Origin: DASSFG01 sp035547915
GTDB lineage: Bacteria > Planctomycetota > Planctomycetia > Pirellulales > JAICIG01
Direction of reading: 5' to 3'
NCBI GenBank assembly: GCA_035547915.1
Contig: DASZTS010000015.1
Coordinates: 281,783-345,782, forward strand
Length of the DNA stretch: 64,000 bases
Part shown: positions 35,263 through 44,505 of the stretch, one piece after another
How positions within the stretch are numbered: the first letter of the stretch is position 1
Layout of the letters: every line of letters begins with the position of its first letter
The notes under the pieces: model-generated
The model's input: the letters and a program-made list of their open reading frames with translations, nothing else
Told to the model about the DNA's origin: nothing
The model's database searches: none
Program-made: the position numbers and the translations under genes

Positions 35263-38142
35263 TTGAACAAAACGAAGCTCTGTCGTTACGGCGAAATGAT
35301 TTACCGGCCGAACGGCGTCGTCGGCCGTTCGCTGGAATTGTATGGCGAGTTCGCCGAGCAGGAGGTGCAGTTCCTGCGCGCGCTCGTACGCAGCGGCCAG
35401 ACCGTGCTCGATGTCGGCGCCGATATCGGCGCGCACACCCTCGCGCTGGCGAAGCTGGTCGGCACGGCCGGACGGGTGCTCGCCTTCGAGCCGCGGCGAG
35501 GCCCGTTTTACGCGCTGTGCGGTAACGTTGCCTTGAATAACCTGCATCACGTGCGCTGCTACCAGGTCGTGGCGGGCGAGCGGGCGGGGAACGTACCGGT
35601 CGCCGAGACGGACGACGCAGAGCCGGAAACCGAGGGCCATGGGCAGACGCGGAAGGCATCTGGCGGTGCGCACGACGCGGTGCCGGTGCTGCGCATCGAC
35701 GATCTTTCCTTGGACGCTTGCCATGTGATCAAGATCGGGACGTCCGGAAGCGCGGAGCATGCCCTGAAGGGAGCCGCTCAGACGATCCGCCGCCTGCGCC
35801 CGTGCATGTACATCGCAGACGACCGGTCGGACAAATCGGCGGCCCTGCGGGCCTTGCTCTTCGAGTTCGGCTATGAACTTTACGTTCATCGGCCGCCCCT
35901 CTACAACCCGGCCAACTTCGCGGGCCAGCGCGACGACGCCTTTCCCGGCGTCACGTCGCAAAGGCTCTATGCCCACCACGCCGAATCGCCGTCGCCGGTC
36001 CGTCCCGATCAATTCGGCCTGGAGCGGCTGGCGAAGCCGGCCCGCGGCACGCCGCCTGTCCCACCGGCCGCGGGTGCGCCGGCGAGTTTTGATGAAGCGC
36101 GGCGGCTGCATCAAGCCGGGAGCGTTGAGCAGGCGGTCGCCCTCTATCGCCGCGTGCTGCTCGACGAACCGAACAATGCCCAGGCCTGGTACTTGATGGG
36201 TGCCGCCTGCGTTCAGCTCGGGCAACTCGACGAAGCGCGGGCCAGCTTGCGGCAGGCCACGAGCGTCAATCCGCGGCACGCCGATGCGCACAACCATCTA
36301 GGCGTGGTCCTGGCCCAGCAAGCCGCGCTCGACGATGCCATCGCCAGTTTCCGGCGTGCGCTGGAGTTGAAGCCCGACAACCTGGAGGTGCTCAACAACC
36401 TCGGTCTGGCGCTGTTGCGGCAAGACAAGCCGAAGGAGGCCATTGCCATCTTTCAGCGGGCATTGGAGATCAAGCCCGAGGACAACAAGGCGCGGCACAA
36501 TCTCAACCGCGCACTGCGAGAACAGGGGCATTTCGAGGAATTGCTCGTCAGCCAGCGGCACGCCGTCGGACAGTTCCCCGACTCGGCCCAGGCGCATAAC
36601 GACCTGGGGCTGACGCTCTACGAACAAGGTCGCTTCGAGGAAGCGGCAACCGCCTTCCGGCAAGCACTGATGGTCAAGCCCGACCTGGCCGAGGCCCACA
36701 ACAACCTGGGGCTCGTGCACGCGTCGCAGAGTCGCCTGGACGAAGCGATCTCGGCCTATCGCCGGGCGATCGTCTTGAAACCGGCTTTCGCCGAAGCTCA
36801 CAACAACCTGGGCATCGCGCTCAGGCAGTCGGGACAGGCCGAGGCGGCCGTGGCGAGTTGCCGCGAGGCGGCGCGGATCAAGCCCGACTTGCCCGAGGCC
36901 CACAACAACCTGGGCAGCGCTTTGGAGGAAGTGGGCCGATACGAAGAAGCGATCGATGTGTTGAATGAATCGCTCCGCATCAAACCCGACTTCGCCAAGG
37001 CGCACAACAACCTGGGCATCGCCTACTGGTATCTGGGACGCTTCGACGAGGCGTCGAAGAGCTACCGACGTGCCATCGACCTGACGCCGGAGATGGCCGA
37101 AGCCCACAACAACCTGGGCAATGTGCTTCGCGATCAGGGCAACTTCGACGACGCGGAAGCGTGCTATCGGCAGGCCGCCGACCTGAAGCCGAATTATGCC
37201 GACCCGCATTGGAACCAGTCGCTCATCTGGCTCCTGCGGGGCGACTTCGAACGCGGCTGGGCGGAATACGAATGGCGTTGGAAGCTGAAGAACTTCAAGG
37301 CGCGGGCTTGCGAGCAGCCGCTCTGGGACGGCTCGTCGCTGGAGGGGAAGACGATCTTGCTGGCCGCCGAGCAGGGGCTGGGCGACACGGTGCAGTTCAT
37401 CCGCTACGCGCCGCTCGTCAAGGCCCGCGGCGCGCGGGTGTTGGCGGAGGTGCAGCGGCCGTTGCGGCAGATCCTGGGCACTTGCCCGGGTATCGACGAA
37501 CTGACGGTGCAAGGCGAGACGCCGCCGCCCTTCGATACCTACACCACCCTGCTCAGTCTGCCGCTGCTGCTGGGGACGAAGCTTGAAACCGTGCCGGCCG
37601 ACGTGCCGTATCTCACGGCCGACCCGGCACTCGTCGCAGCCTGGCGCGACGAAGTACGCTCGCTCGGGAACTACCGGATCGGCATCGCCTGGAAGGGAAG
37701 TCCGCAGAACCGCACCGACCGCGGCCGCTCGCTCCCCTTGGCGCTGTTCGAGGCGTTGGCCCGCGTGCCCGGCGTGACGCTCGTCAGCCTTCAGAAGGGG
37801 ATCGGCACCGAGCAGGTCGCCGAGGTCGCCGACCGATTCCGAGTCGCCGAGTTCGGCGAACGGCTCGATGCGACCGCCGGTCCATTCATGGACACGGCCG
37901 CGATCATGCAGCATCTCGATCTGGTGGTGACCTGCGATTCATCGTTGGCCCACCTGGCCGGCGCGCTCGGCGTGCCGGTGTGGATCGCGCTCATGCTCAC
38001 GCCCGATTGGCGCTGGATGCTGGAGCGGGAAGACACTCCTTGGTATCCGACTGCTCGCCTGTTCCGTCAGACTCGGGTCGGCGAGTGGCCGAGCGTCTTC
38101 GATCGCATGGCCGCCGTGCTGCGCGAACGACCGAAGGCGTGA
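35263..38142 (+). CDS. FkbM-like domain fused to TPRs and a glycosyltransferase-like domain
   Basis: About 959 residues in three parts. Residues 1-230 match FkbM methyltransferases (LNKTKLCRYGEMIY, SAM motif VLDVGADIGAHTLALA, FEPRRGPFYALCGNVALNN), but the usual KIDVEG block reads KIGTSG, losing a conserved Asp and Glu. Residues about 265-680 are around twelve TPRs, and the last 300 residues are a GT-B-type domain very like that of the preceding gene (LAAEQGLGDTVQFIRYAPLV, IGIAWKGSPQNRTDRGRS, DLVVTCDSSLAHLAGALGVPVW). I choose TTG 35263 because GGAGG lies ten bases upstream and family similarity begins there; TTG 35170, overlapping the previous stop codon as TTGA, is the alternative. Confidence 0.85.
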   Translation: MNKTKLCRYGEMIYRPNGVVGRSLELYGEFAEQEVQFLRALVRSGQTVLDVGADIGAHTLALAKLVGTAGRVLAFEPRRGPFYALCGNVALNNLHHVRCYQVVAGERAGNVPVAETDDAEPETEGHGQTRKASGGAHDAVPVLRIDDLSLDACHVIKIGTSGSAEHALKGAAQTIRRLRPCMYIADDRSDKSAALRALLFEFGYELYVHRPPLYNPANFAGQRDDAFPGVTSQRLYAHHAESPSPVRPDQFGLERLAKPARGTPPVPPAAGAPASFDEARRLHQAGSVEQAVALYRRVLLDEPNNAQAWYLMGAACVQLGQLDEARASLRQATSVNPRHADAHNHLGVVLAQQAALDDAIASFRRALELKPDNLEVLNNLGLALLRQDKPKEAIAIFQRALEIKPEDNKARHNLNRALREQGHFEELLVSQRHAVGQFPDSAQAHNDLGLTLYEQGRFEEAATAFRQALMVKPDLAEAHNNLGLVHASQSRLDEAISAYRRAIVLKPAFAEAHNNLGIALRQSGQAEAAVASCREAARIKPDLPEAHNNLGSALEEVGRYEEAIDVLNESLRIKPDFAKAHNNLGIAYWYLGRFDEASKSYRRAIDLTPEMAEAHNNLGNVLRDQGNFDDAEACYRQAADLKPNYADPHWNQSLIWLLRGDFERGWAEYEWRWKLKNFKARACEQPLWDGSSLEGKTILLAAEQGLGDTVQFIRYAPLVKARGARVLAEVQRPLRQILGTCPGIDELTVQGETPPPFDTYTTLLSLPLLLGTKLETVPADVPYLTADPALVAAWRDEVRSLGNYRIGIAWKGSPQNRTDRGRSLPLALFEALARVPGVTLVSLQKGIGTEQVAEVADRFRVAEFGERLDATAGPFMDTAAIMQHLDLVVTCDSSLAHLAGALGVPVWIALMLTPDWRWMLEREDTPWYPTARLFRQTRVGEWPSVFDRMAAVLRERPKA

Positions 38143-38189
38143 CCTGCACGGGGAAAAGGATCACCGATGGCTCGAACCGACCTCCGGCA

Positions 38190-39533
38190 TCAGCCGGTGC
38201 CAGAATGAGCCAACGCGGCCGCGGCCGTGCGGAAGAATCCTTTGAGCAACTGCGACTGGGCGGCGAAGTTCAGGTGCAAGCGGCTGCCGATCACCTGATA
38301 TTGGCCGACCAGGTCGAGCTCCTGCCCCGCTCCGCCGACGTAACTGACCAGGGGGCCGGAACGTTCGAGTGTCCAATGGCCGTTCAGATAACCGCGCAGT
38401 GATGTGCCGGCGGGAGCCAGCCAGTTGTCGACCGCGATCGTTGCTTCGCAGGGTACCGGGGGAGTCATCTGCCGGTTCAACCGAGCCACGGCGGGCAAGG
38501 CGCCGACCATCGGTACCATCGTGCCGTCGGCCGTTTCGAGGCGCTGGCAGAGATAGGCGAGTCCGCCCCCTTCGGCATAGACGCGGCGGCCGCCGCGCAC
38601 ATGGTTCCGCAGCGCGAGCAGCATGCAATGGTTGCTGCTCAACGCGTCGGCGTGGAACTCGGGGTGACCGCATCCCAGGTAGACCACGTCGGCCTCGGGG
38701 AGCATTTCGTCCCGCAAGGGCGAAAAATCGACGACGTTGGCGCCATGCAGTTCCAACAGATCGAGCGTATCCTGGAAGTAGCAATTGAACGCCGGATCAT
38801 AGGCTACGGCGATGGTCACCCGACGCGACGACGGGTGCTTACCGTTTGCCGCAAACACGGCGGACGGCACCGGCGGCATGTCGCGCCGCGCGGCCAGCTC
38901 TTCGATACGATCGAGTTGTGAGAATCGCTGGAAGTCGTGTCCCAACTCGCGGCAGAGCTCCACGCACGGAGTCGCTCCGCAAGGCAACCGTTCGATCGCC
39001 GCCCGCAGCTTCGGCAGTTCACCAAGGGCCCCGACCACCGGCACGTCCCACAGCGATTCCAGCATCGTTTGCCAGCGGAAGGCCGCCGCCGGCGACGGCA
39101 CGCGATCGAGCAGCAATCCGTCGATCTGATTTGGCCGCTCGGGCAACTGGCAATCATCGAGCCGCGAGACGTCGACCACGACCAAGCGTGGTACATCCAG
39201 CCAATCGCAGATCGTGTCGAGCGAGCTGCCGGGCGCCGGCGTGGCATCGGGTGCGGGAAAGCGCCCCTCGATGACAGCCAGATCGCGGCCCGCGCAACCG
39301 TGCACGAAGATCTCGCGGCAGACGGCGCGGTCCATCAGCCACGAATCGAGATGCCGGGAATTGACGCCGGTGATCGTCAGGGCGCCGTTGCGTGGGCAGA
39401 AGCAACTTCGCGACTGGAAATGCTGAAGCTGTCGGCCGCTTTGGGAGAAAGCATCCATCATCGCCCAGCACATGGGCTGGGTCGTTGTCTCGTGTTGGAT
39501 GGAACCCAACGCAACACGTGGCAGGCGTAACAT
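38190..39533 (-). CDS. CobB/CbiA-like protein with both active sites altered
   Basis: 447 residues, the length of cobyrinate a,c-diamide synthase, with the same block order: SRHLDSWLM (about 59-67), AVIEGRF, VAYDPAFNCYFQDTLDLL, FSPLRDEMLPEADVVYLGCGHPEFHA (270-295) and VYAEGGGLAYLC (318-329). Two essential sites differ. The N-terminal ATP-binding P-loop is replaced by GSIQHETTTQP, and the glutaminase nucleophile Cys of AECGG is Gly322 (AEGGG). It should therefore be unable to use glutamine in the normal way and is probably a pseudo-enzyme with another role. ATG 39533 has AGAGG upstream. No cobalamin gene is nearby. Family membership is secure by eye; function unknown. Confidence 0.85.
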   Translation of the reverse strand: MLRLPRVALGSIQHETTTQPMCWAMMDAFSQSGRQLQHFQSRSCFCPRNGALTITGVNSRHLDSWLMDRAVCREIFVHGCAGRDLAVIEGRFPAPDATPAPGSSLDTICDWLDVPRLVVVDVSRLDDCQLPERPNQIDGLLLDRVPSPAAAFRWQTMLESLWDVPVVGALGELPKLRAAIERLPCGATPCVELCRELGHDFQRFSQLDRIEELAARRDMPPVPSAVFAANGKHPSSRRVTIAVAYDPAFNCYFQDTLDLLELHGANVVDFSPLRDEMLPEADVVYLGCGHPEFHADALSSNHCMLLALRNHVRGGRRVYAEGGGLAYLCQRLETADGTMVPMVGALPAVARLNRQMTPPVPCEATIAVDNWLAPAGTSLRGYLNGHWTLERSGPLVSYVGGAGQELDLVGQYQVIGSRLHLNFAAQSQLLKGFFRTAAAALAHSGTG

Positions 39534-39950
39534 GGGGCCGAAACCTCTCGGTCGTGGGGTAAGGCCGGACGGCAAATGCATTGTTGGACCCACAAAATCG
39601 CGAGTCAAGCTGGCTAGTCGCGAGAAATATGCCGCCTGGCCCCGATCGCCGGCTCGAAGAGACCCTCCCGGCGCGTGCCCGTGCTGTTGGCGGGGGTTTA
39701 TCGACGACCGAATGGCCCTCCAGCAAGAGAACGATCTGATCCGCGTCGGAGTGTGTCGTTGAGAACTTGGAAAAGCTCGGGGCGGCGCGGGGAATAGCAA
39801 ACCATGTTCCACTACCAGGAGCTTTTTTGCCTGGAGAAATTCTAGCGTTTGTGCCGATTACCAGACCCACGACCGCCCGTCCTGAATGAGCGGTTATCAG
39901 GCGGTTTGGCAAAACAGCGGGGGCTGTACTTTTCCGGACACGCGGTTGCG
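39534..39950. other. Spacer between the divergent CbiA-like and lipoprotein genes
   Basis: 417 bp. Small frames occur on both strands but none has a start with a Shine-Dalgarno and convincing protein features. It should contain the promoters of both flanking genes. I see no repeat or RNA gene. Confidence 0.35.
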
Positions 39951-41006
39951 ATGCCTCGGCTGTCGTTCGCATGGATGCTGCTGGTCCTGGTAGCGGGTTG
40001 TACCCTGCCCCAGGCCTCGCGCCAGCCGACCGTCCACAATCCGTTCCCGCAGCTTCAGAAAGTGGCGGTGGCGCCCTTCTTCAATCTCAGCACCGAGCCC
40101 ACAGTGGATGGCAGGCACGTGGCCTTGGCCTATTTCAGCGAGCTACAGAGCATACCGGGCTTCGAGGTCATCCCCATCGGAGTCGTCGAGAAGACGCTCG
40201 AAGCGCAAGGCCTGACCCTGAACGGGCCCGCCGAGGCTCGCAAGGTTGCCCAGCTTCTCGAAGTCGACGCCATTGTGGTCGGCGCCGTGACCGATTACTC
40301 GCCCTACTATCCGCCCCGCTTTGCCTTGCAGGTGGAGTGGTATGCGGCGAACCCGAACTTTCACCCGATTCCGCCGGGCTATGGCCTGCCGTGGGGAACG
40401 CCGCGCGAGGACGAGATTCCGGGACCGTTGATCTTCGAAGCGGAAATGGCCCTGGCCCGAGCCCAATTGAAGACACAGACGCCCAAGTACGTGAAACCGG
40501 CCGATCTGGCGCCGCCGCCGGATGACGACGGCGACGGGGAAGACGGGGATGCTGATGCCGATTCCGAAAAAAGCCGGCCGACCGATGGCGAGGTTGGTGA
40601 ATTGGTGTCACATGGGCAAATCTTTCCACCCATTGCCGACCCGGGGAAGTCTAACGAGCGGCATCGAAACGAAGCGGTGGCCGGGGGCTTGCCGCCCGAC
40701 TGGCCCGATGCTCGCGGCTTTCAGCCGCGCGGTCCGATGCCCTTTCCGCTGCAATACAAGGAATCGGCCGAGCCGGTGCTGCGGCACACCAGGACATTCA
40801 ACGGAAACGATCAGGACCTGACGACGGCGCTGGCAACCTACGTCTATTACCGCGACGACGCACGGTTCGGCGGCTGGCAATCTTACCTGCAACGTAGCGA
40901 CGATTTTATCCGTTTTTGTTGCCACATGCACATCTGCGAGATGCTCACCGCGCGTGGTGGCGCGGGCGAAACACGAGTGGTGTGGCGCTGGCCAATTCGC
41001 CGATAA
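39951..41006 (+). CDS. Lipoprotein with CsgG/TolB-N-like domain
   Basis: 351 residues. A lipoprotein signal ends at VAGC, Cys17, preceded by a strongly hydrophobic stretch. Residues 35-150 (KVAVAPFFNLSTEP, then GFEVIPIGVVEKTLEAQG and LEVDAIVVGAVTDYSPYYPP) match the alpha/beta pattern of CsgG-like and TolB-N-like envelope proteins that report names such as curli-assembly-like. A long acidic, Pro-rich linker (about 195-260, DDDGDGEDGDADAD) follows, and then a C-terminal region with several Cys and His (FIRFCCHMHICEML). It probably sits at the outer membrane or periplasmic face. It may be cotranscribed with the next two genes (8-bp and 79-bp gaps). Confidence 0.8.
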   Translation: MPRLSFAWMLLVLVAGCTLPQASRQPTVHNPFPQLQKVAVAPFFNLSTEPTVDGRHVALAYFSELQSIPGFEVIPIGVVEKTLEAQGLTLNGPAEARKVAQLLEVDAIVVGAVTDYSPYYPPRFALQVEWYAANPNFHPIPPGYGLPWGTPREDEIPGPLIFEAEMALARAQLKTQTPKYVKPADLAPPPDDDGDGEDGDADADSEKSRPTDGEVGELVSHGQIFPPIADPGKSNERHRNEAVAGGLPPDWPDARGFQPRGPMPFPLQYKESAEPVLRHTRTFNGNDQDLTTALATYVYYRDDARFGGWQSYLQRSDDFIRFCCHMHICEMLTARGGAGETRVVWRWPIRR

Positions 41007-41014
41007 GACAGCTA

Positions 41015-41302
41015 ATGAGTTCTTCACAATCGGGTAAGGAGACGACCGCCTTGGCATCGCAAGACATCAATGTGCTGGCCCTCGTTAAAGGCGCCGAGCG
41101 GTATGTGTTTCTTTACGACGACGCCAGCCGGGCGGAGACCTTGCGCGTGTTGGGACGATATGCGTCGAATCCCGAGCTGAGCTTCACTTGGTATGATGCC
41201 GCGGTGCTCAGCCAGAAGATCCGGCAGGAGGCGCCGAAGCAGGAACCCGCGCCATCGAACCGCCGCTTCAAGATGCCGCTGACCACCGACTCGGACGAAT
41301 GA
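41015..41302 (+). CDS. Small conserved hypothetical protein upstream of xerC
   Basis: A 95-residue soluble protein with a compact alpha/beta pattern: NVLALVKGAERYVFLYDD (about 18-35), then SRAETLRVLGRYASNPELSF and WYDAAVLSQKIRQEA, with a polar tail. ATG 41015 lies eight bases after the lipoprotein stop codon. There is no signal or membrane segment. I do not recognise a family. Its regular codon use and its tight placement between the lipoprotein gene and xerC support it as real. Confidence 0.7.
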   Translation: MSSSQSGKETTALASQDINVLALVKGAERYVFLYDDASRAETLRVLGRYASNPELSFTWYDAAVLSQKIRQEAPKQEPAPSNRRFKMPLTTDSDE

Positions 41303-41381
41303 CGCTGGCGGGAGCGCTGAACGCCGGGCAGCCCAGGTCGGCTCTCCGCGTCCATCTCCTCGATCTTTCTCGCGCGAACCG

Positions 41382-42281
41382 ATGCAGGCCGCCGTCGACC
41401 GGTTTTTGCAATACCTCGCCGTCGAGCGGAATAGCTCGCCGCTGACGATCAAGAGCTACCGCGAGGATCTCGAGGCCCTGGTGGCCTACCTGGGCGAACG
41501 CTACCCGACGGCCCCGGCGCCGGGCGACGTTACCACGCTCGACCTCCGCGGCTATCTGGCGACCTTGCACGAACGCGAGTACGCCAAGACGACGATCGCG
41601 CGACGGCTGGCATCGCTCCGCAGCTTCTTTCGCTTCGGCCAGCGCGAGGGCTGGAGCGACACCAACCCGGCCAAGCCGCTGCGCAATCCGCGCAAGAGTC
41701 GATCGCTCCCGCATTTCCTCTCCTCGCAGGATCTCGACCGGCTCCTGTCGGCCCCTCCGGCCGACAAGCCGATGGGGCTGCGTGACCGGGCGATCCTGGA
41801 AGTGCTCTATTCGGCCGGCCTCCGCGTGAGCGAGCTCGTCGGTCTCAACGACGGCGACCTCGATTCGGCACAGGGCATCTTGCGTGTACGCGGCAAGGGC
41901 AAACGCGAGCGCCTCGCGCCGCTCGGCAGCTATGCCACGAATGCCCTCGGCAAGTGGCTGCGCCTGCGGCGGGTCAGTCCGCGCGAGCGGACGGGCATCG
42001 AGACCCCGGTATTCGTCAATAAGGCGGGACGCCGTCTCACCACCCGCAGCGTCGGGCGGCTGTTGGAAAAGTATCTCGCCGTCGCGGGCCTCGATCGGCG
42101 CACGACGCCCCACACATTGCGGCACAGTTTCGCCACGCATCTGCTCGACCGCGGTGCCGACATCCGCAGCGTGCAGGAATTGCTCGGGCACAAGAGCCTG
42201 GTGACGACGCAGATCTACACGCACCTCAGCACGGCCAACCTGCGGGCCGTGTACGAGAAGGCGCATCCGCGCGCGCGATAA
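41382..42281 (+). CDS. xerC: Tyrosine recombinase XerC
   Basis: A 299-residue site-specific recombinase with the full catalytic set: Arg148 (SAGLRVSEL), Lys172 (GKGKRERLAP), His244 and Arg247 (HTLRHSFATH), His270 (LLGHKSLVTTQ) and nucleophile Tyr279 (IYTH). The N-terminal SAM-like domain (1-105) is typical of XerC/XerD. Length and lack of an extended N-terminus match the housekeeping chromosome-dimer resolvase rather than a phage or integron integrase; no attachment sites or cargo genes flank it. XerC and XerD cannot be fully separated by eye. Confidence 0.9.
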   Translation: MQAAVDRFLQYLAVERNSSPLTIKSYREDLEALVAYLGERYPTAPAPGDVTTLDLRGYLATLHEREYAKTTIARRLASLRSFFRFGQREGWSDTNPAKPLRNPRKSRSLPHFLSSQDLDRLLSAPPADKPMGLRDRAILEVLYSAGLRVSELVGLNDGDLDSAQGILRVRGKGKRERLAPLGSYATNALGKWLRLRRVSPRERTGIETPVFVNKAGRRLTTRSVGRLLEKYLAVAGLDRRTTPHTLRHSFATHLLDRGADIRSVQELLGHKSLVTTQIYTHLSTANLRAVYEKAHPRAR

Positions 42282-42366
42282 TGTGGCTGGCGTTCAGCGC
42301 TGCCGAATTTCAGTTGGCGCGCCGCCTAGCACCGAGCAAGACAGGCACGCCAGGATCGCGCCCGAC

Positions 42367-42678
42367 TCAGGCGGGCACACGATCGGCGACCGTCGGCAGC
42401 CGCTCTGCGACGTGCGGCGGACGAACCTGCGAATGCACCGTGAGCTGCCGGCAATGCTCGAGCGCCTGACGCGTGGCCAAGAGCATCTGGTCGGTGAGCT
42501 CTTCCAACTGTCGAGCATCTGCCAACGCCTGCGCCAAATGGCGCGACGACGCCTCGTCGGAGTCTCCACGCGCCTGGGATTGCTTTCCCACGAAATACCC
42601 GATCAGGGCGACCACCGCCAGCGCCATCGTGGCGGGAATCGCCGGCAGTTGGAGATCGGCCAGGAGATAGACGGGCAT
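42367..42678 (-). CDS. Small single-pass membrane protein with coiled-coil tail
   Basis: About 103 residues. Residues 8-29 form a transmembrane helix (IPATMALAVVALIGYFVG), followed by a polar, Ala/Gln/Leu-rich helix of about 50 residues likely to be a coiled coil (ALADARQLEELTDQMLLATRQALEHCRQL). ATG 42678 has AGG about eight bases upstream; an in-frame ATG at 42732 would add 18 residues. It converges with xerC. No family is recognised; comparable small proteins often act as membrane scaffolds, but that is a guess. Confidence 0.55.
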   Translation of the reverse strand: MPVYLLADLQLPAIPATMALAVVALIGYFVGKQSQARGDSDEASSRHLAQALADARQLEELTDQMLLATRQALEHCRQLTVHSQVRPPHVAERLPTVADRVPA

Positions 42679-43044
42679 TTCGATACCTGCGAAAACGGTG
42701 AAAGGGGTTTTGGTCGGCCGAAGCGTCGACATCCAGGCACGGACTTTTGGGCCGCCTCTTTTTATATAGCTTTTTCACCACTTTCGGCGGGTATTCTCCA
42801 CACACCGGAAAGACATTCCAGCCGCTACCACCGATACGCTCGGGAAGGCAGGCCTGCGACGTGCCCGCGCCTTCGGCCCATCCAAGACGATCGGAAGCTC
42901 GGCCGGCCATCGGGCAACTCGTTCTTGTTCGTGCCTGCCTTCTCTGCTTCAATAAGGGTCTCTCCCAATCGATCCTCCCTGCCGCGTCCCCAGCCGAGAT
43001 CCTGCATGCTGCCCCCGCGAGAAGCCCGTTTGTCGGAGTCGCCG
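42679..43044. other. Divergent spacer before the second DUF1501 gene
   Basis: 366 bp. An AT-rich island (TTTTTATATAGC and nearby, about 42758-42775) is the most promoter-like part. Long plus-strand frames cross the region, but they are extensions of the DUF1501 frame without protein features. No RNA gene or repeat was seen. Confidence 0.35.
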
Positions 43045-44400
43045 ATGATCTCTCGCCGCGCCGCCATCCAGATCGGTTGTTCGGGCATGCTCGGTGTCGG
43101 CCTGCCGCAACTGTTCGCTGGGCGGGCGCGGGCGGCGGTCGCGGCGGAGCAGATCGGCCGTTCGGCCAATCGTCCCAAATCGGTGGTCATCGTCTTTTTG
43201 ACGGGGGCCGCCAGCCATCACGATACGCTCGACATGAAGCCGGAGGCCCCGGCGGAAGTGCGCGGCGAGTTCAAGGCCATCGACACCTCGGTGCCCGGTA
43301 TACAGATCTGCGAGCATCTGCCGCGGCTCGCGGCCCGAGCCCAGCGCTGTGCCATCGTGCGGTCGATGACGCACGGCGACAACAATCACTTGATGTCGAC
43401 GCACCATGTGCTGACCGGGCATTTGCAGCCGGGAGCCTTTTTCGACAAGGTGGCTTCGCGCGACGATTGGCCATCCTATTCGGCGGCCTGCGATTATCTG
43501 CGTCCGCGCCACGACGGGATTCCGACCGGCGTCAACCTGCCGACGTTTCTCTCCGACCGTGTGCTCACCTGGCCGGGACAGCATGCCGGCCTCTTGGGCC
43601 CGCGCCACGATCCGTGGCAGATCACCGGCGACCCGAACAAGCCCGACTTCCGCGTCGACAGCCTGCATCTGGCCAAGGGAATCGAACTCGGCCGGCTCGA
43701 ACATCGCCAATCGTTGTTGGCCGACGTCAACCGTCAGCAGGCGGGCATGATCGAGGCGTCGGAATGCCGGCGGCTGTCGGACGAGCAGCAACTCGCATTC
43801 ACCATGCTCACGTCGAGCAAGCTCACGCAGGCGTTCGAACTCGACCGCGAGCCGGCCGAGGTCCGCGACCGCTACGGGCGGCATACATACGGCCAATCGC
43901 TCTTGCTGGCCCGCCGGCTGGTGCAAGTGGGCGTGCCGGTGGTGCAAGCGAATATGGGGTCGGTGCAGTCCTGGGATCACCACGGGAACATCTTTCCCAT
44001 GCTCAAGCGGATGTTGCCGCCGCTCGACCAAGGCGTGGCGGCACTGATCGACGATCTGGGTGACTTGGGCCTGCTCGACCAGACGCTCGTCGTCATGGTG
44101 GGCGAATTCGGCCGCACGCCCAAGATCAACGCGCAAGCGGGCGGCCGCGACCATTGGGGGCCGTGTTTCTCCGCATTGTTCGCCGGTGGCGGAGTGCAGG
44201 GAGGTCAGGTGGTCGGCAAGTCGGACAAGATCGGCGCCTATCCGCTCAGCTCGCCCTTTTCGCCCGACGATCTGGGTGCCACGATTCTGCGCCAACTCGG
44301 CGTCGATCCGGCCTCCGAGATCCGCGATCGGCAGGGGCGGCCGCTGCAACTGAACCGCGGCACGGTCATGCAGCCCCTCTTCAACGGCGCCCCGAGCTAA
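43045..44400 (+). CDS. DUF1501 protein with twin-arginine signal, second copy
   Basis: A 451-residue DUF1501 family protein. The N-terminus MISRRAAIQIGCSGMLGVG is a short Tat-type signal with Arg4-Arg5. Family blocks are VVIVFLTGAASHHDTLDMKP (about 46-65), DNNHLMSTHHVLTG (about 110-124), SWDHHGNIF (about 308-316), VVMVGEFGRTPKIN and GGRDHWGPCFSALFAGGG. ATG 43045 has GGAG eight bases upstream and is preferred over ATG 43006. It differs clearly from the copy at 8886-10343 and is closer to the widespread short DUF1501 type. Exported location is expected; substrate unknown. A short hairpin repeat follows it. Confidence 0.92.
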   Translation: MISRRAAIQIGCSGMLGVGLPQLFAGRARAAVAAEQIGRSANRPKSVVIVFLTGAASHHDTLDMKPEAPAEVRGEFKAIDTSVPGIQICEHLPRLAARAQRCAIVRSMTHGDNNHLMSTHHVLTGHLQPGAFFDKVASRDDWPSYSAACDYLRPRHDGIPTGVNLPTFLSDRVLTWPGQHAGLLGPRHDPWQITGDPNKPDFRVDSLHLAKGIELGRLEHRQSLLADVNRQQAGMIEASECRRLSDEQQLAFTMLTSSKLTQAFELDREPAEVRDRYGRHTYGQSLLLARRLVQVGVPVVQANMGSVQSWDHHGNIFPMLKRMLPPLDQGVAALIDDLGDLGLLDQTLVVMVGEFGRTPKINAQAGGRDHWGPCFSALFAGGGVQGGQVVGKSDKIGAYPLSSPFSPDDLGATILRQLGVDPASEIRDRQGRPLQLNRGTVMQPLFNGAPS

Positions 44401-44418
44401 GGGCCTTTTCCATGTGTC

Positions 44419-44437
44419 CCTCTCCCTCCGGGAGAGG
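44419..44437. repeat. CCTCTCCC hairpin, probable interspersed repeat or terminator
   Basis: CCTCTCCC (44419-44426) and GGGAGAGG (44430-44437) form an 8-bp stem with a three-base loop, followed by TTAGGTGAGGG. This pattern resembles a common interspersed intergenic sequence of many GC-rich bacteria. It sits 18 bp after the DUF1501 stop codon and has no T run. Confidence 0.5.
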
Positions 44438-44505
44438 TTAGGTGAGGGCGGCCAAAACTATTCAAGAAAATCTTCCGCCGGTCCTAACCTGACGGCGAGT
44501 AAACC

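Noticed and set aside
36685..37130. Near-identical CACAACAACCTGGG words every 102 bp, resembling a repeat array
   Set aside because: They are the coding sequence of consecutive 34-residue TPR units (HNNLG), not a CRISPR or intergenic array.
41382..42281. XerC-like recombinase as the integrase of a mobile island
   Set aside because: No attachment-site repeats, phage genes or cargo flank it, and the protein matches housekeeping XerC in length and domain layout.
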